The notes beneath the pieces were generated by a model. The model saw nothing but the letters and a program-made list of their open reading frames with translations. It was not told where the DNA came from and made no database searches. Source: Desulfobacteraceae bacterium (GTDB lineage Bacteria; Desulfobacterota; DSM-4660; Desulfatiglandales; B25-G16). Taken from it: a stretch of DNA of 10,987 bases. The translations under genes and the position numbers were made by a program. How positions within the stretch are numbered: position 1 is the first letter of the stretch; the number at the start of each line of letters is the position of its first letter. The stretch is taken from contig JAUWZC010000059.1 of assembly GCA_030615565.1 (NCBI GenBank), forward strand, positions 1 through 10,987, read 5' to 3'. Below are positions 1 through 6,434 of this stretch, piece after piece.

Positions 1-220
1 CCTTTGTTGGCCTGGCTTGAGGAACCCCCATTCCGATAAGAAGCAATCCTCCCTTTAGTATGAAATTATCTTTATGAACGGATTGCGAAAGGCGAAAAAG
101 AAAACGCTCAAGGCCATATAAAACCAAAAGCTCTTCAAAAGGTTTCCCAGCTTGGCGTGCAATATTTAACAGACGGGCTCTTACAGATGTAGCTATATTC
201 TTTGCTTTACTAGAGGTCAT
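1..220 (-). CDS. AbiEii/AbiGii-family nucleotidyltransferase toxin, N-terminal part (cut by window edge)
   Basis: Only the first 73 codons are present; the gene runs off the left edge. The visible protein begins MTSSKAKNIATSVRARLLN and contains LYGLERFLFRLSQS followed by NFILKGGLLL. This is the typical N-terminal layout of AbiEii toxins, where an LKG(G/A) segment leads into the nucleotidyltransferase active site. The catalytic acidic residues would lie beyond the edge. Members of the family are nucleotidyltransferases that stop growth when freed from AbiEi and can abort phage infection. The ATG (218-220) overlaps the antitoxin stop codon as ATGA, so translational coupling to the antitoxin is expected. 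Family assignment rests on the N-terminal pattern plus the adjacent AbiEi gene. Whether the toxin is intact cannot be judged. Confidence 0.85.
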   Translation of the reverse strand, partial: MTSSKAKNIATSVRARLLNIARQAGKPFEELLVLYGLERFLFRLSQSVHKDNFILKGGLLLIGMGVPQARPTK

Positions 221-822
221 GCTACCATTGCTTGAATATATGGGAGGACAAGCTTTTCGATCTTGCAGATTCTTGCATATTCCATAAGTCTCGCCGGCCT
301 CGATTCTGGACGTTTTAGATATTCCCTGGCTGCTTCAAGAGCAACGTCCAGTCCCACAGCATTCTGCCATCGGAAACAATCAATCACCGTTTTAGGTGCA
401 TTAAAAATACGAACATCATGATCCATAATTCGGTGGATCTCGATTCCTTCTCTAAAAAAGGAACCGGTGAAAAAAAATACCCGGATAGGTGGATATTCTA
501 TTATTGGTTTTCGGGCCTTTCTGTCGACCGCAAGCCAAATATAGTGAGGGTTTTGGGTGGTAAGCTCATGGAAGCTAAGAGCCGAAATCAGACAAATCAC
601 ACCGTTTGGAACCTTTTTGGAAACCTCTACAAGACCCACCTCAGCAGGGACCTCTATGTCTGAAAGCTGATACAGGCCACGAGATATCGGAATAAGGGCT
701 CCCTCATCACGAAGACCGTAAAGAGTACGCCTATGTATACCTTCTGCAAGGGCTTCATGAGTAAGGATGAGTCCCCCTCTTTTTTTAATAACTTCTATAG
801 CTTTTCTTCTGGCTGGTTGCAT
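217..822 (-). CDS. AbiEi-family antitoxin / transcriptional repressor (type IV toxin-antitoxin)
   Basis: The protein has about 201 residues from the chosen start, within the usual 190-220 for AbiEi. An N-terminal winged helix-turn-helix (QPARRKAIEVIKKRGG through GIHRRTLYGLRDEG and ISRGLYQL) is followed by the AbiEi C-terminal domain, seen in VFFFTGSFFREGIEIH and APKTVIDCFRWQNAVGLDVAL. Known family members repress their own promoter through the wHTH and counteract the AbiEii toxin through the C-terminal domain. The frame also has an ATG at 849, nine codons upstream. I prefer the ATG at 822 because homologues usually begin close to the ARRKA segment, because the extra codons are read from the palindromic operator, and because the best promoter places transcription start at about 822. 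No Shine-Dalgarno is visible before either ATG. The toxin gene overlaps its stop by four bases. Confidence 0.9.
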   Translation of the reverse strand: MQPARRKAIEVIKKRGGLILTHEALAEGIHRRTLYGLRDEGALIPISRGLYQLSDIEVPAEVGLVEVSKKVPNGVICLISALSFHELTTQNPHYIWLAVDRKARKPIIEYPPIRVFFFTGSFFREGIEIHRIMDHDVRIFNAPKTVIDCFRWQNAVGLDVALEAAREYLKRPESRPARLMEYARICKIEKLVLPYIQAMVA

Positions 823-828
823 GGCTGA

Positions 829-857
829 ATGGTACAAAAATGTCGGCATAATGTCAA
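829..857 (-). promoter_or_regulatory. Predicted sigma70 promoter of the abiE pair, leaderless
   Basis: On the minus strand a perfect -35 TTGACA (857-852) is followed by a 17-base spacer and a -10 TACCAT (834-829, four of six consensus bases). Initiation about seven bases further falls at or next to the A of the ATG at 822, which implies a leaderless mRNA. The -35 lies in the spacer of the palindrome at 830-879 and the -10 overlaps its inner arm, so a bound repressor would block polymerase. The match is by eye; there is no experimental support. Confidence 0.6.
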
Positions 858-879
858 GTTTGCCGACGTTTTTGTACCA
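830..879. promoter_or_regulatory. AbiE operator: large inverted repeat
   Basis: The arms are TGGTACAAAAATGTCGGCA (830-848) and its reverse complement with one mismatch (861-879): 18 of 19 positions pair, with a 12-base spacer. Symmetry of this length at a promoter start is expected for the AbiEi repressor, since studied AbiEi proteins bind inverted repeats in their own promoter. It overlaps both the predicted -10 and the upstream candidate ATG at 849. No gene other than abiE is close enough to be its target. Confidence 0.7.
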
Positions 880-889
880 GATTATCTAA

Positions 890-1120
890 TTACGCTATTA
901 ATAGTTCAGCATGTAAAAAGGAGCTCTTCTTGTTTGCCCGCCGTGTTTTTGCAGGAACTGGGTTCTCTTTGAAATTCATTTCCTCAATATCCCAAAGAGC
1001 TTCGAGAAGAAAAATTCGATCCTTATCTGTGAAATATCTTGACTGCTGGTTGAACAATTCATGAGTGCTGAGCGAGGAGGTGATTGTGGCAAGAATAAAG
1101 ATTTGAGCCGCAAATTCAGA
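890..1120 (-). pseudogene. Possible 3' remnant of an unrecognised gene
   Basis: This frame is open for 76 codons after an in-frame TGA at 1121-1123 and ends with TAA at 890-892. It has no ATG until residue 45. The first part, read from repeat R2, gives EFAAQIFILATITSS. The tail outside the repeat includes YFTDKDRIFLLEALWDIEE and AKTRRANKKSSFLHAELLIA, which looks protein-like in composition. I do not recognise a family. It may be the 3' end of a gene whose front was lost at the repeat boundary near 1031, or simply chance. It lies between abiE and the ketopantoate reductase gene. Confidence 0.25.
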
Positions 1121-1164
1121 TCAAAGGCCACTTTTAAATTGTTTTAGAACTAACGGCCCCTTCT
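1031..1164. repeat. Dispersed repeat R2, copy 1
   Basis: This segment aligns over its whole length, at roughly three quarters identity by eye, with 10635-10765. It shares a 31-base exact match (1088-1118) with 6743-6773. The common core begins GGCAAGAATAAAGATTTGAG and ends GCCGCAAATTCA. The right end of the copy reaches the stop codon of the ketopantoate reductase gene. In one minus-strand frame, copies 1 and 3 read similar peptides (EFAAQIFILAT and EFPTRIFILAT). The substitutions are not clearly synonymous, so coding origin is undecided. No transposase or clear terminal inverted repeats were seen. Confidence 0.75.
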
Positions 1165-2104
1165 ATTTCCCTAAGTAGTTATTTTCCAGTGCCTTAACCA
1201 GGTTAGTCATTGCTGTATAAAAAGGCACAGATATGCCTATTTCACGTGCATATTCCACCACCTTTCCACCCAAAAAATCAATTTCAGTTGGGTTTTGGTT
1301 AGAAATGTCGTAGCACATTGAATCTTTATGAACACCCACCTTCTCCAGATATGCAAACATCTGTTTGAGGTATTCCTCTCCGAGATCGTATCCCTTTGCC
1401 TTGGCCACGGCAAGAATTTCCTTAAAGCAGGCGTCAGCGATTTCTCTTGTCGGTGAAAAATCCAAAGCATCCTTAATCGTTTTGTCTGTGACAGCGCAGA
1501 TAGAGGCCATGGTGCATTTCATGATCATCTTTTTCCAGACAAATAGCTTGATATCCTCAACGAACTCCGTGTCCAAGCCACCATCCGTGAGCAGACGCGC
1601 TATTTCTTCCCCAAGTTCACGGTTCTCCGGAACGAGGCACCCTAAATGATTAGGTCGATTAAAAAATGCCGCCTCGATCTCACCTGGGCTCTTTAATGCC
1701 ACGCCATAGTTTAAATTCATTCGAAATGCTGAATCGGGTCCAAATCTTTCCGCAATAAGATCCTCAGTACCCAATCCATTATGTGTACTAACAATTTTTG
1801 TTCCGGGTTTGAAGACACCCTCCAATTCATCTAGGACTTGGGGAAGAACAAATGTCTTGGTGGAAATAAAGATGAGACAGGGATTGTATTTCTTTATGTC
1901 TGGAATTCGATCATGAAAGAAACTTACCGGAACAGAAGAATAAGAAATCGCCCCCGAGATGGTGATCCCCTTCTTGAAAAGCTCCTCTCCCATGCCAGGT
2001 GCAGGATCTACCAGAATGGTTTCCGGCTCCTTGCTGAGTAGCGCAGCGGCCAAGGTCGCACCAGTTGCCCCAATACCCAAGACGGCAATTCTACGGTTTT
2101 CCAT
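1163..2104 (-). CDS. Ketopantoate reductase (ApbA/PanE) family protein
   Basis: The 313-residue protein matches the usual length of the family (290-320). The N-terminal Rossmann fold starts IAVLGIGATGATLA (GxGxxG at G10, G12, G15). The family's functional residues can be placed: K83 in STKT, N109 in THNGLG, the lysine pair K191/K192 in VWKKMIMK, and the C-terminal SMCYDI...PTEIDFLGG segment with S262 and E274. PanE reduces 2-dehydropantoate to pantoate with NADPH in pantothenate and CoA synthesis. Many family members act on other 2-oxo acids, so I give no gene symbol. The start is supported by AGGAGG eight bases before the ATG. It has no co-directional partner nearby, so it is probably monocistronic. 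Nothing in the sequence suggests damage. Confidence 0.9.
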   Translation of the reverse strand: MENRRIAVLGIGATGATLAAALLSKEPETILVDPAPGMGEELFKKGITISGAISYSSVPVSFFHDRIPDIKKYNPCLIFISTKTFVLPQVLDELEGVFKPGTKIVSTHNGLGTEDLIAERFGPDSAFRMNLNYGVALKSPGEIEAAFFNRPNHLGCLVPENRELGEEIARLLTDGGLDTEFVEDIKLFVWKKMIMKCTMASICAVTDKTIKDALDFSPTREIADACFKEILAVAKAKGYDLGEEYLKQMFAYLEKVGVHKDSMCYDISNQNPTEIDFLGGKVVEYAREIGISVPFYTAMTNLVKALENNYLGK

Positions 2105-2445
2105 ATCCTTTTCCTCCTATTATTTTTCTTTTGGGGGTCGGATTAAGCTATCTAAGTGATTTTTCAGAATAAACATCCAAAGTAGGTGTTTTCAGCTCTT
2201 AAACCACCATTTTTAGGGGTAAAATCGCCTATCGAAGTCAAAAATACAAACAATATTCACAACCTTTTATTATAATATCAATTGGTTACCCTGGCCGAAC
2301 CCATTTCGGGCAGAAAGGAAGAGTGTGTTGAGAAAAAATGTAAAAAAATTTATCTTCGATGATAGACAACATACCTAACAATTACTATGCAGAAGAATTT
2401 CTATGTAGTCCAATGTTTTCGCCTTTAGAGAATCAGCAAGGGCAT
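2105..2445. other. Gene-free region upstream of the ketopantoate reductase gene
   Basis: No credible ORF is present on either strand. On the minus strand there is a perfect TATAAT (2274-2269), about 165 bases before the ATG, but no convincing -35 at a proper distance, so it is only a weak promoter candidate. An imperfect GC-rich inverted repeat (GCCGAA / TTCGGGC) lies near 2294-2311. The rest is AT-rich without recognisable structure. Confidence 0.4.
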
Positions 2446-2491
2446 TGGTTTATTAGAATCAGTTTTCAGGGTGGTTGTCAATAGATCGAGG
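2446..2491. repeat. Dispersed repeat R1, copy 1
   Basis: Forty-four of 46 bases match 6663-6708. The left end is TGGTTTATTAGAATCAG and the right end is CAATAGATCGAGG. Similarity to the other copy stops abruptly at 2446 (the bases to the left differ) and at 2491. Copy 2 marks the break in the HU gene. Here the repeat leads straight into the GC-rich tandem array. Confidence 0.8.
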
Positions 2492-2511
2492 GTTTATCCG
2501 CCTCTGGCGGG

Positions 2512-2663
2512 CTTGTCCGCCGTTATTCTTGTCCGCCGTCTTTCTTGTCCGCCGTCTTTCTTGTCCGCCGTCTTTGTGGCGGAGTGGCGGAGTGGAGGGC
2601 TTGTCCGCCGTCTTTGTGGCGGAGTGGCGGACTGGAGGGCTCGTCCGCAGTCTTTGTGGCGGG
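2512..2663. repeat. GC-rich tandem repeat / hairpin cluster
   Basis: Three 16-base units of the form CTTGTCCGCCGTCTTT start at 2512, 2528 and 2544 (the first ends in TTATT). Two 40-base units follow (2560-2599 and 2600-2639), which extend the same unit with GTGGCGGAGTGGCGGAG/C and TGGAGGG. A partial third unit lies at 2640-2663. TCCGCC and GGCGGA inside each long unit pair over an eight-base gap, so each can form a hairpin; CCGCC-TCT-GGCGG at 2499-2510 is another. The GC content is far above the flanks. Several overlapping open frames on both strands arise from the repetition and are not taken as genes. It lies 100 bases past the tex stop codon and could stop transcription or be a mobile palindromic element. 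Confidence 0.85.
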
Positions 2664-2762
2664 CTTGATCCCCCCTCTTGTTCTTTCATTACCTTGACGT
2701 TTTGAGTTATTCAATATAGTCAACTACGTCCCTTACTTCAAAATTTACAGTAAATCGAGAGA

Positions 2763-3032
2763 TTACTTCGTCTTCTGCGGTTTTTCCTGCTTTTTGCCGT
2801 ACCTTTCCGGTCGATCTACGTTCTCTTTCATGGAAAGCGAAATACGGTTTCTTTCAAGCTCCACATCAAGGACCGTGACCATTACACGCTGGTTAACCCT
2901 TACCACCTGGCCGGGGTCTTTCACGAAGCGGTTAGCTAGCTGGCTGATGTGAACCAGACCGTCTTGGTGCACTCCGATATCAACGAAGGCCCCAAAGGTA
3001 GTCACATTGGTGATCACGCCTGGAATCCTCAT
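2763..3032 (-). CDS. tex: Tex C-terminal S1 RNA-binding domain, separated by frameshift
   Basis: This 89-residue frame starts MRIPGVITNVTTFGAFVDIG and continues VHQDGLVHISQLA, the diagnostic S1 domain at the C-terminus of Tex, ending in a lysine-rich tail. It continues the preceding tex frame: restoring one base near 3056 would give FAEGIKAVSDLRPGMRIPG, the expected junction. As the sequence stands, the ATG (3030-3032) overlaps the TGA of the upstream frame as ATGA, so re-initiation could make the domain as a free polypeptide. No Shine-Dalgarno precedes it. Best read as part of one tex gene at 2763-4951, about 729 residues if repaired. Confidence 0.85.
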   Translation of the reverse strand: MRIPGVITNVTTFGAFVDIGVHQDGLVHISQLANRFVKDPGQVVRVNQRVMVTVLDVELERNRISLSMKENVDRPERYGKKQEKPQKTK

Positions 3033-4951
3033 GCCTGGCCGCAGATCACTGACCGCTTAATCCCTTCAGCAAAGCCCGGGCTTTCAAACTGCTTCCGGGG
3101 ATCACGGCCCTGTTTGGCGAGTTCATGCATGATGTCAGTCAAGGTGGGGATCCCCACCTTTTCCGTTACATACACAGATAGATCAATCTGTTGACGAAGC
3201 CTTTCATCATCGAGCAGATCTTTTACAGAACAGGCCAGATCTCTAGCCATGGCCTCTACAATGGGATATGATTCGGGATGGACAGCGCTAGCATCAAGTG
3301 GGTTTTTCCCTCCCCTGATGCGCAGAAAGCCTGCGGCCTGCTCAAAGGCCTTGAGACCCATCCGTTTCACCTTTTTTAGCTCATCCCTGGACAGAAGAGG
3401 ACCATGCTCATTGCGGTGAGTGATAATATTTTTGCCCAACTGTGGGCCAAGACCCGAAACATATCCCAAGAGCTGCTCACTGGCTGTATTGACCTCCACA
3501 CCTACCGCATTGACACAGCTCATAACCATATCATCCAGGCTCCCTTTGAGTGCCTGCTGGTTTACATCGTGCTGGTATTGCCCCACACCAATGGATTTGG
3601 GATCGATCTTCACCAGCTCCGCCAGGGGGTCCATGAGGCGCCTTCCTATAGAGACCGCCCCCCGAAAGGATACGTCCAGATCAGGAAACTCAGCCCTAGC
3701 CACCTCAGAGGCAGAGTAGACGGATGCACCGCTCTCATTGACAATCACTACCGGAACATTTCCTGGAAGATTAAGGCCTTTGACAAAGGACTCAGTTTCC
3801 CTTCCTCCGGTGCCGTTTCCCACCGCAATGGCCTCCACTTCGTACTTCACGCACAGCCTGGAAAGGGACTCTTTAGCCTCAGAGATTTCCTTTTCGGATT
3901 TAAAGGGGTAGATAGTGTCGGTGTGAAGTAATTTTCCCTGCCGATCCAGGCAGGCCAACTTGCAACCGGTACGGATACCCGGGTCAATTGCTAAGAGGTT
4001 TTTTTGGCCCAACGGAGGAGCCAATAGAAGTTCTCGGAGACTATCGGCAAATATCCTTATCGCCTCTCTATCGGCCCGCTCTTTGGTTTCAAGGCGGATC
4101 TCTGTTTCCATAGCAAAGGACAGAAGCCTGCGAAAGCTATCTCGAACTGCCTCTTTCACCTGAAAGGATGCGGCATTTTCTCCTTTGACAAACAAGTCCT
4201 CCAACAGGGCTAAGGCCTCATCCTCAGGAGGGCTTACCCGCAAACCCAAAAAACCCTCCTTTTCTCCCCTGCGCATGGCTAAGACCCTGTGAGATGGTGT
4301 TTTAGAGACCGGTTCTTCCCAATCGAAGTAGTCCCGAAACTTGGCACCCTCTGACTCCTTGCCCGGAATTACCCTCACCCGCAATATCCCTTTCTGAGCA
4401 TAGAGGGTACGCATTTTTTCACGGGCCTCTCGGTCTTCATTTACCCACTCGGCGATGATATCTCTGCTACCGTCAAGGGCATCTTCTTTTGTTTCAACCC
4501 CTTTTTCTGGGTCAATATAGATGGCTGCCTCTGTGAGCGGATCTGTGCCCTCCTGCTGTTTGAAGAGAATCTTGGCCAGAGGTTCAAGTCCCTTTTCCCG
4601 TGCTACGGTTGCCCGGGTACGCCGCTTTAGCCTGAAGGGTAAGTAGATATCCTCAAGGGTAGTCAAGCTCTGGGCGGCAAGGATCTTTTCTTTCAAATCA
4701 TCCGTGAGCAACTCCCTTTCCTCAAGCGATTTCAGTATGCTCTTGCGGCGCTTTTCCAATTCCTCCAGTTGGGCCATCCTGTCACGTATGGCGGTTATGG
4801 CCACCTCGTCAAGAGAGCCGGTCACCTCCTTCCTGTATCTGGCAATAAAGGGCATCGTGGCGCCCTGTTGAAGCAATCGGGCAGTGGCCGTTACGTGTTG
4901 GGGCAAGAGGTTCAGTTCATCGGCGATCTTGGCAATATGTTCCTCGTTCAT
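3029..4951 (-). CDS. tex: Tex transcription accessory protein, main part (frameshifted before the S1 domain)
   Basis: Tex is a conserved cytoplasmic nucleic-acid-binding protein linked to transcription elongation and stress. From the chosen start, the first 20-300 residues are the helical N-terminal region (GATMPFIARYRKEVTGSLDE, DIYLPFRLKRRTRAT). A YqgF/RNase H-like domain follows from about 319 (LLAIDPGIRTG; GNGTGGRETE at about 378; NESGASVYSAS at about 405). Helix-hairpin-helix segments come next (NAVGVEVNTAS at about 480, KKVKRMGLKAFEQAAGFLRI), then PLDASAVHPESYP. The frame ends prematurely after FAEGIK with RSVICGQA. The frame is open to an ATG at 5026, but 4951 (MNEEHIAKIADEL) matches the family start and has GGAGA five bases upstream. 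The defect is one missing base near 3056; a mutation and an assembly error look the same here. Confidence 0.93.
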   Translation of the reverse strand: MNEEHIAKIADELNLLPQHVTATARLLQQGATMPFIARYRKEVTGSLDEVAITAIRDRMAQLEELEKRRKSILKSLEERELLTDDLKEKILAAQSLTTLEDIYLPFRLKRRTRATVAREKGLEPLAKILFKQQEGTDPLTEAAIYIDPEKGVETKEDALDGSRDIIAEWVNEDREAREKMRTLYAQKGILRVRVIPGKESEGAKFRDYFDWEEPVSKTPSHRVLAMRRGEKEGFLGLRVSPPEDEALALLEDLFVKGENAASFQVKEAVRDSFRRLLSFAMETEIRLETKERADREAIRIFADSLRELLLAPPLGQKNLLAIDPGIRTGCKLACLDRQGKLLHTDTIYPFKSEKEISEAKESLSRLCVKYEVEAIAVGNGTGGRETESFVKGLNLPGNVPVVIVNESGASVYSASEVARAEFPDLDVSFRGAVSIGRRLMDPLAELVKIDPKSIGVGQYQHDVNQQALKGSLDDMVMSCVNAVGVEVNTASEQLLGYVSGLGPQLGKNIITHRNEHGPLLSRDELKKVKRMGLKAFEQAAGFLRIRGGKNPLDASAVHPESYPIVEAMARDLACSVKDLLDDERLRQQIDLSVYVTEKVGIPTLTDIMHELAKQGRDPRKQFESPGFAEGIKRSVICGQA

Positions 4952-4977
4952 TGTTCTCCGTGGTAGTTGTTTTAGCC

Positions 4978-5008
4978 TATATAGATTTTTTAGATGCACA
5001 ATGATCAA
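4978..5008 (-). promoter_or_regulatory. Weak candidate promoter for tex
   Basis: On the minus strand TTGATC (5008-5003) and TATATA (4983-4978) are separated by 19 bases, longer than the usual 17. The implied leader is about 20 bases and contains the GGAGA ribosome binding site. Tentative, by eye. Confidence 0.3.
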
Positions 5009-5026
5009 AAATGCATACTTTTTCAA

Positions 5027-5351
5027 GCTTTCTGAGAATAGCTTTTTCTTTTTATTAAAACAATAGGGAGTTGTAAATGGCTTCCTTTTTCAAAATGGAG
5101 AGCATTAAATCTTTCGGAGTATTGCGGAATGGTACTTAGGGGAATTCGATAAATTGGAAGCTAGTCGGTTGATTGAAAGATGAGGCAAGGAAAAAATATC
5201 TCACCCCTGCCCATCATATATTTCGGGCGGAAAAAGTATAGACTTGTATCAGTATACGAAAGTTTTTAGGCCTTTCAAAAGTCCACAATTATAGCAGAAA
5301 TCATAAGCTCAAGAATAAAAAACCCTATACAATATATAGAGGGGAGCCAAT
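5027..5351. other. Gene-free region between tex and the exported protein gene
   Basis: AT-rich intergenic sequence with no credible ORF on either strand and no RNA gene that I recognise. A short block ATTTCGGGC(G/A)GAAA near 5219-5232 is also present near 2303-2316, too short to call a repeat with confidence. Confidence 0.4.
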
Positions 5352-5380
5352 AAAAAAGGCAGAGCCGGTTGACCCTGCCT
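5352..5380 (-). terminator. Rho-independent terminator of the exported protein gene
   Basis: On the minus strand AGGCAG (5380-5375) pairs perfectly with CTGCCT (5362-5357) around a 12-base loop that can pair further (GGT/ACC). The stem runs directly into six T. It begins 38 bases after the stop codon of the gene ending at 5418, in the right orientation. Confidence 0.75.
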
Positions 5381-5417
5381 CTCCTGGTAATACCTAAGTT
5401 ATGCCTGGTCACTCAAT

Positions 5418-5927
5418 TCAGGGTATTTTCCAATGAAACTTTCCCACGCTCACGCTCATACGTATTTCTTTGGTGGCGGGACGCAAACCTCTGATGCCAG
5501 TCGCTTCACCGCCTCCCGTAATACCGGTACATTTCCCTGTGCCGCCAACGAAAGTCTGAGTTAGCTTTCTTTCACCACCTCTCATTTTCCCCGCAGCGTT
5601 ATAGGTTCCAAAAATCTGGTCACCGTCAGGGCGAGTCCAACGGACAAAGCCACTCTCCTTGTAGACACCTTTTATGGCATGCAGTGACCCAAGAGCGTAA
5701 AAGGTTGCATTGTGCAAGGGACTATTAGCGGGGGCATCTAACACAACACCAGTAATTTCGAAGGTCATGTGAACACGCTCTTTTCCCATTTTAATGACTT
5801 TCATCGTCCAGCTAGAAGCGTTTTTTTGTATGCCCTCACCTTCCTTCGCCATCTCGGCATTTGCGAGCAGTCCAAAAGTACCCAAGAGTACGAATGTAAG
5901 CAGTGATACCACGATGGTCCTTCTCAT
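5418..5927 (-). CDS. Exported protein of unknown function, possible small beta-barrel (allene-oxide-cyclase-like)
   Basis: The product has 169 residues. A clear Sec signal peptide is present: MRR, a hydrophobic stretch from 4 to 21, and a likely cleavage after LLANA (A24). The mature part is rich in alternating hydrophobic and polar residues. It carries a glycine-rich segment TFVGGTGKCTGITGGGEATG (about 125-144), a pattern I associate with secreted proteins of the allene oxide cyclase/dirigent barrel type; this is a resemblance, not an identification. The mature protein has one cysteine (C133), so no internal disulfide. The start is well supported by AGGAGG six bases before the ATG. The gene stands alone, with its own terminator and a possible promoter. 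Location is expected to be periplasmic or extracellular; no lipobox is seen. Confidence 0.85.
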   Translation of the reverse strand: MRRTIVVSLLTFVLLGTFGLLANAEMAKEGEGIQKNASSWTMKVIKMGKERVHMTFEITGVVLDAPANSPLHNATFYALGSLHAIKGVYKESGFVRWTRPDGDQIFGTYNAAGKMRGGERKLTQTFVGGTGKCTGITGGGEATGIRGLRPATKEIRMSVSVGKFHWKIP

Positions 5928-6087
5928 CTCGTACCTCCTTTTGTCTAAGGATTAGATGTGCTCAGTAACTCTTGCAGATCGTAGTTTAGGCTCCCAACTG
6001 AGCAATCAATGCCCTGTCAGGAGCACGGCATGCACATTTTGAGGGATTTTTCCATAGGAAAAATAAAGGTTAGGTATGTTTTAATTT

Positions 6088-6115
6088 GTTATCGTTTATG
6101 ATACCACACGGTCAA
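6088..6115 (-). promoter_or_regulatory. Weak candidate promoter for the exported protein gene
   Basis: On the minus strand TTGACC (6115-6110, five of six) is followed after 16 bases by GATAAC (6093-6088, four of six). The implied 5' leader is about 150 bases. No operator-like symmetry was found at it. Confidence 0.3.
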
Positions 6116-6158
6116 TAAAAGTAAAGACTGAATTATTGGGTAGAAAATACCAATTATT

Positions 6159-6205
6159 AGAAAACCAACAGGTGGGATCTGATAAGGGTTATTTTCTGGT
6201 TTTCT
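6159..6205. repeat. Inverted repeat with 29-base loop followed by T-run
   Basis: AGAAAACCA (6159-6167) and TGGTTTTCT (6197-6205) are perfect complements and are followed on the plus strand by seven T (6205-6211). It resembles a plus-strand terminator, but the stem is AT-rich, the loop long, and no plus-strand gene precedes it. Confidence 0.4.
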
Positions 6206-6434
6206 TTTTTTAAGAGGTGTTACATTGCTTTATAGGCTAAAGTTACTCATGTGGTTGTACCAATATGTTGTGGGAGGAAAAAGTAAGCGAAAAATTCACT
6301 ATACGTGCCATAACCTTCAATATCACAAAAATGAATGTTTGTAACTGTAATCATAACCTCATCTTCAATCAATGAGGGTCTTTTAATATATCACTTCATG
6401 AAAAACCCTGAACCTTTGATATCTTGGCAATAAC

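Larger units (their letters stand above)
5928..6434. other. Gene-free region upstream of the exported protein gene
   Basis: About 500 bases, AT-rich, with no ORF worth calling. It holds a weak promoter candidate at 6088-6115 and a nine-base perfect inverted repeat at 6159-6205 with a T-run. A short stem CCTCAT/ATGAGG lies at 6357-6377. No RNA gene is recognised. Confidence 0.4.

Noticed and set aside
2303..2316. Shared block ATTTCGGGC(A/G)GAAA with 5219-5232
   Set aside because: Too short and only weakly similar in the flanks to call a repeat family.
2512..2663. CRISPR array
   Set aside because: Units are directly adjacent, with no unique spacers, and no cas genes are present.
2459..2723. 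Open frames of 65-76 codons on both strands across the GC-rich array
   Set aside because: They overlap in several frames on both strands and their low-complexity peptides simply mirror the tandem units; no ribosome binding sites.
3404..3931. A 175-codon plus-strand open frame
   Set aside because: It lies entirely within tex on the opposite strand, and tex is clearly the coding strand.
5397..5409. Thirteen-base match AGTTATGCCTGGT also at 6808-6820
   Set aside because: Short, with no extension on either side; chance is a sufficient explanation.
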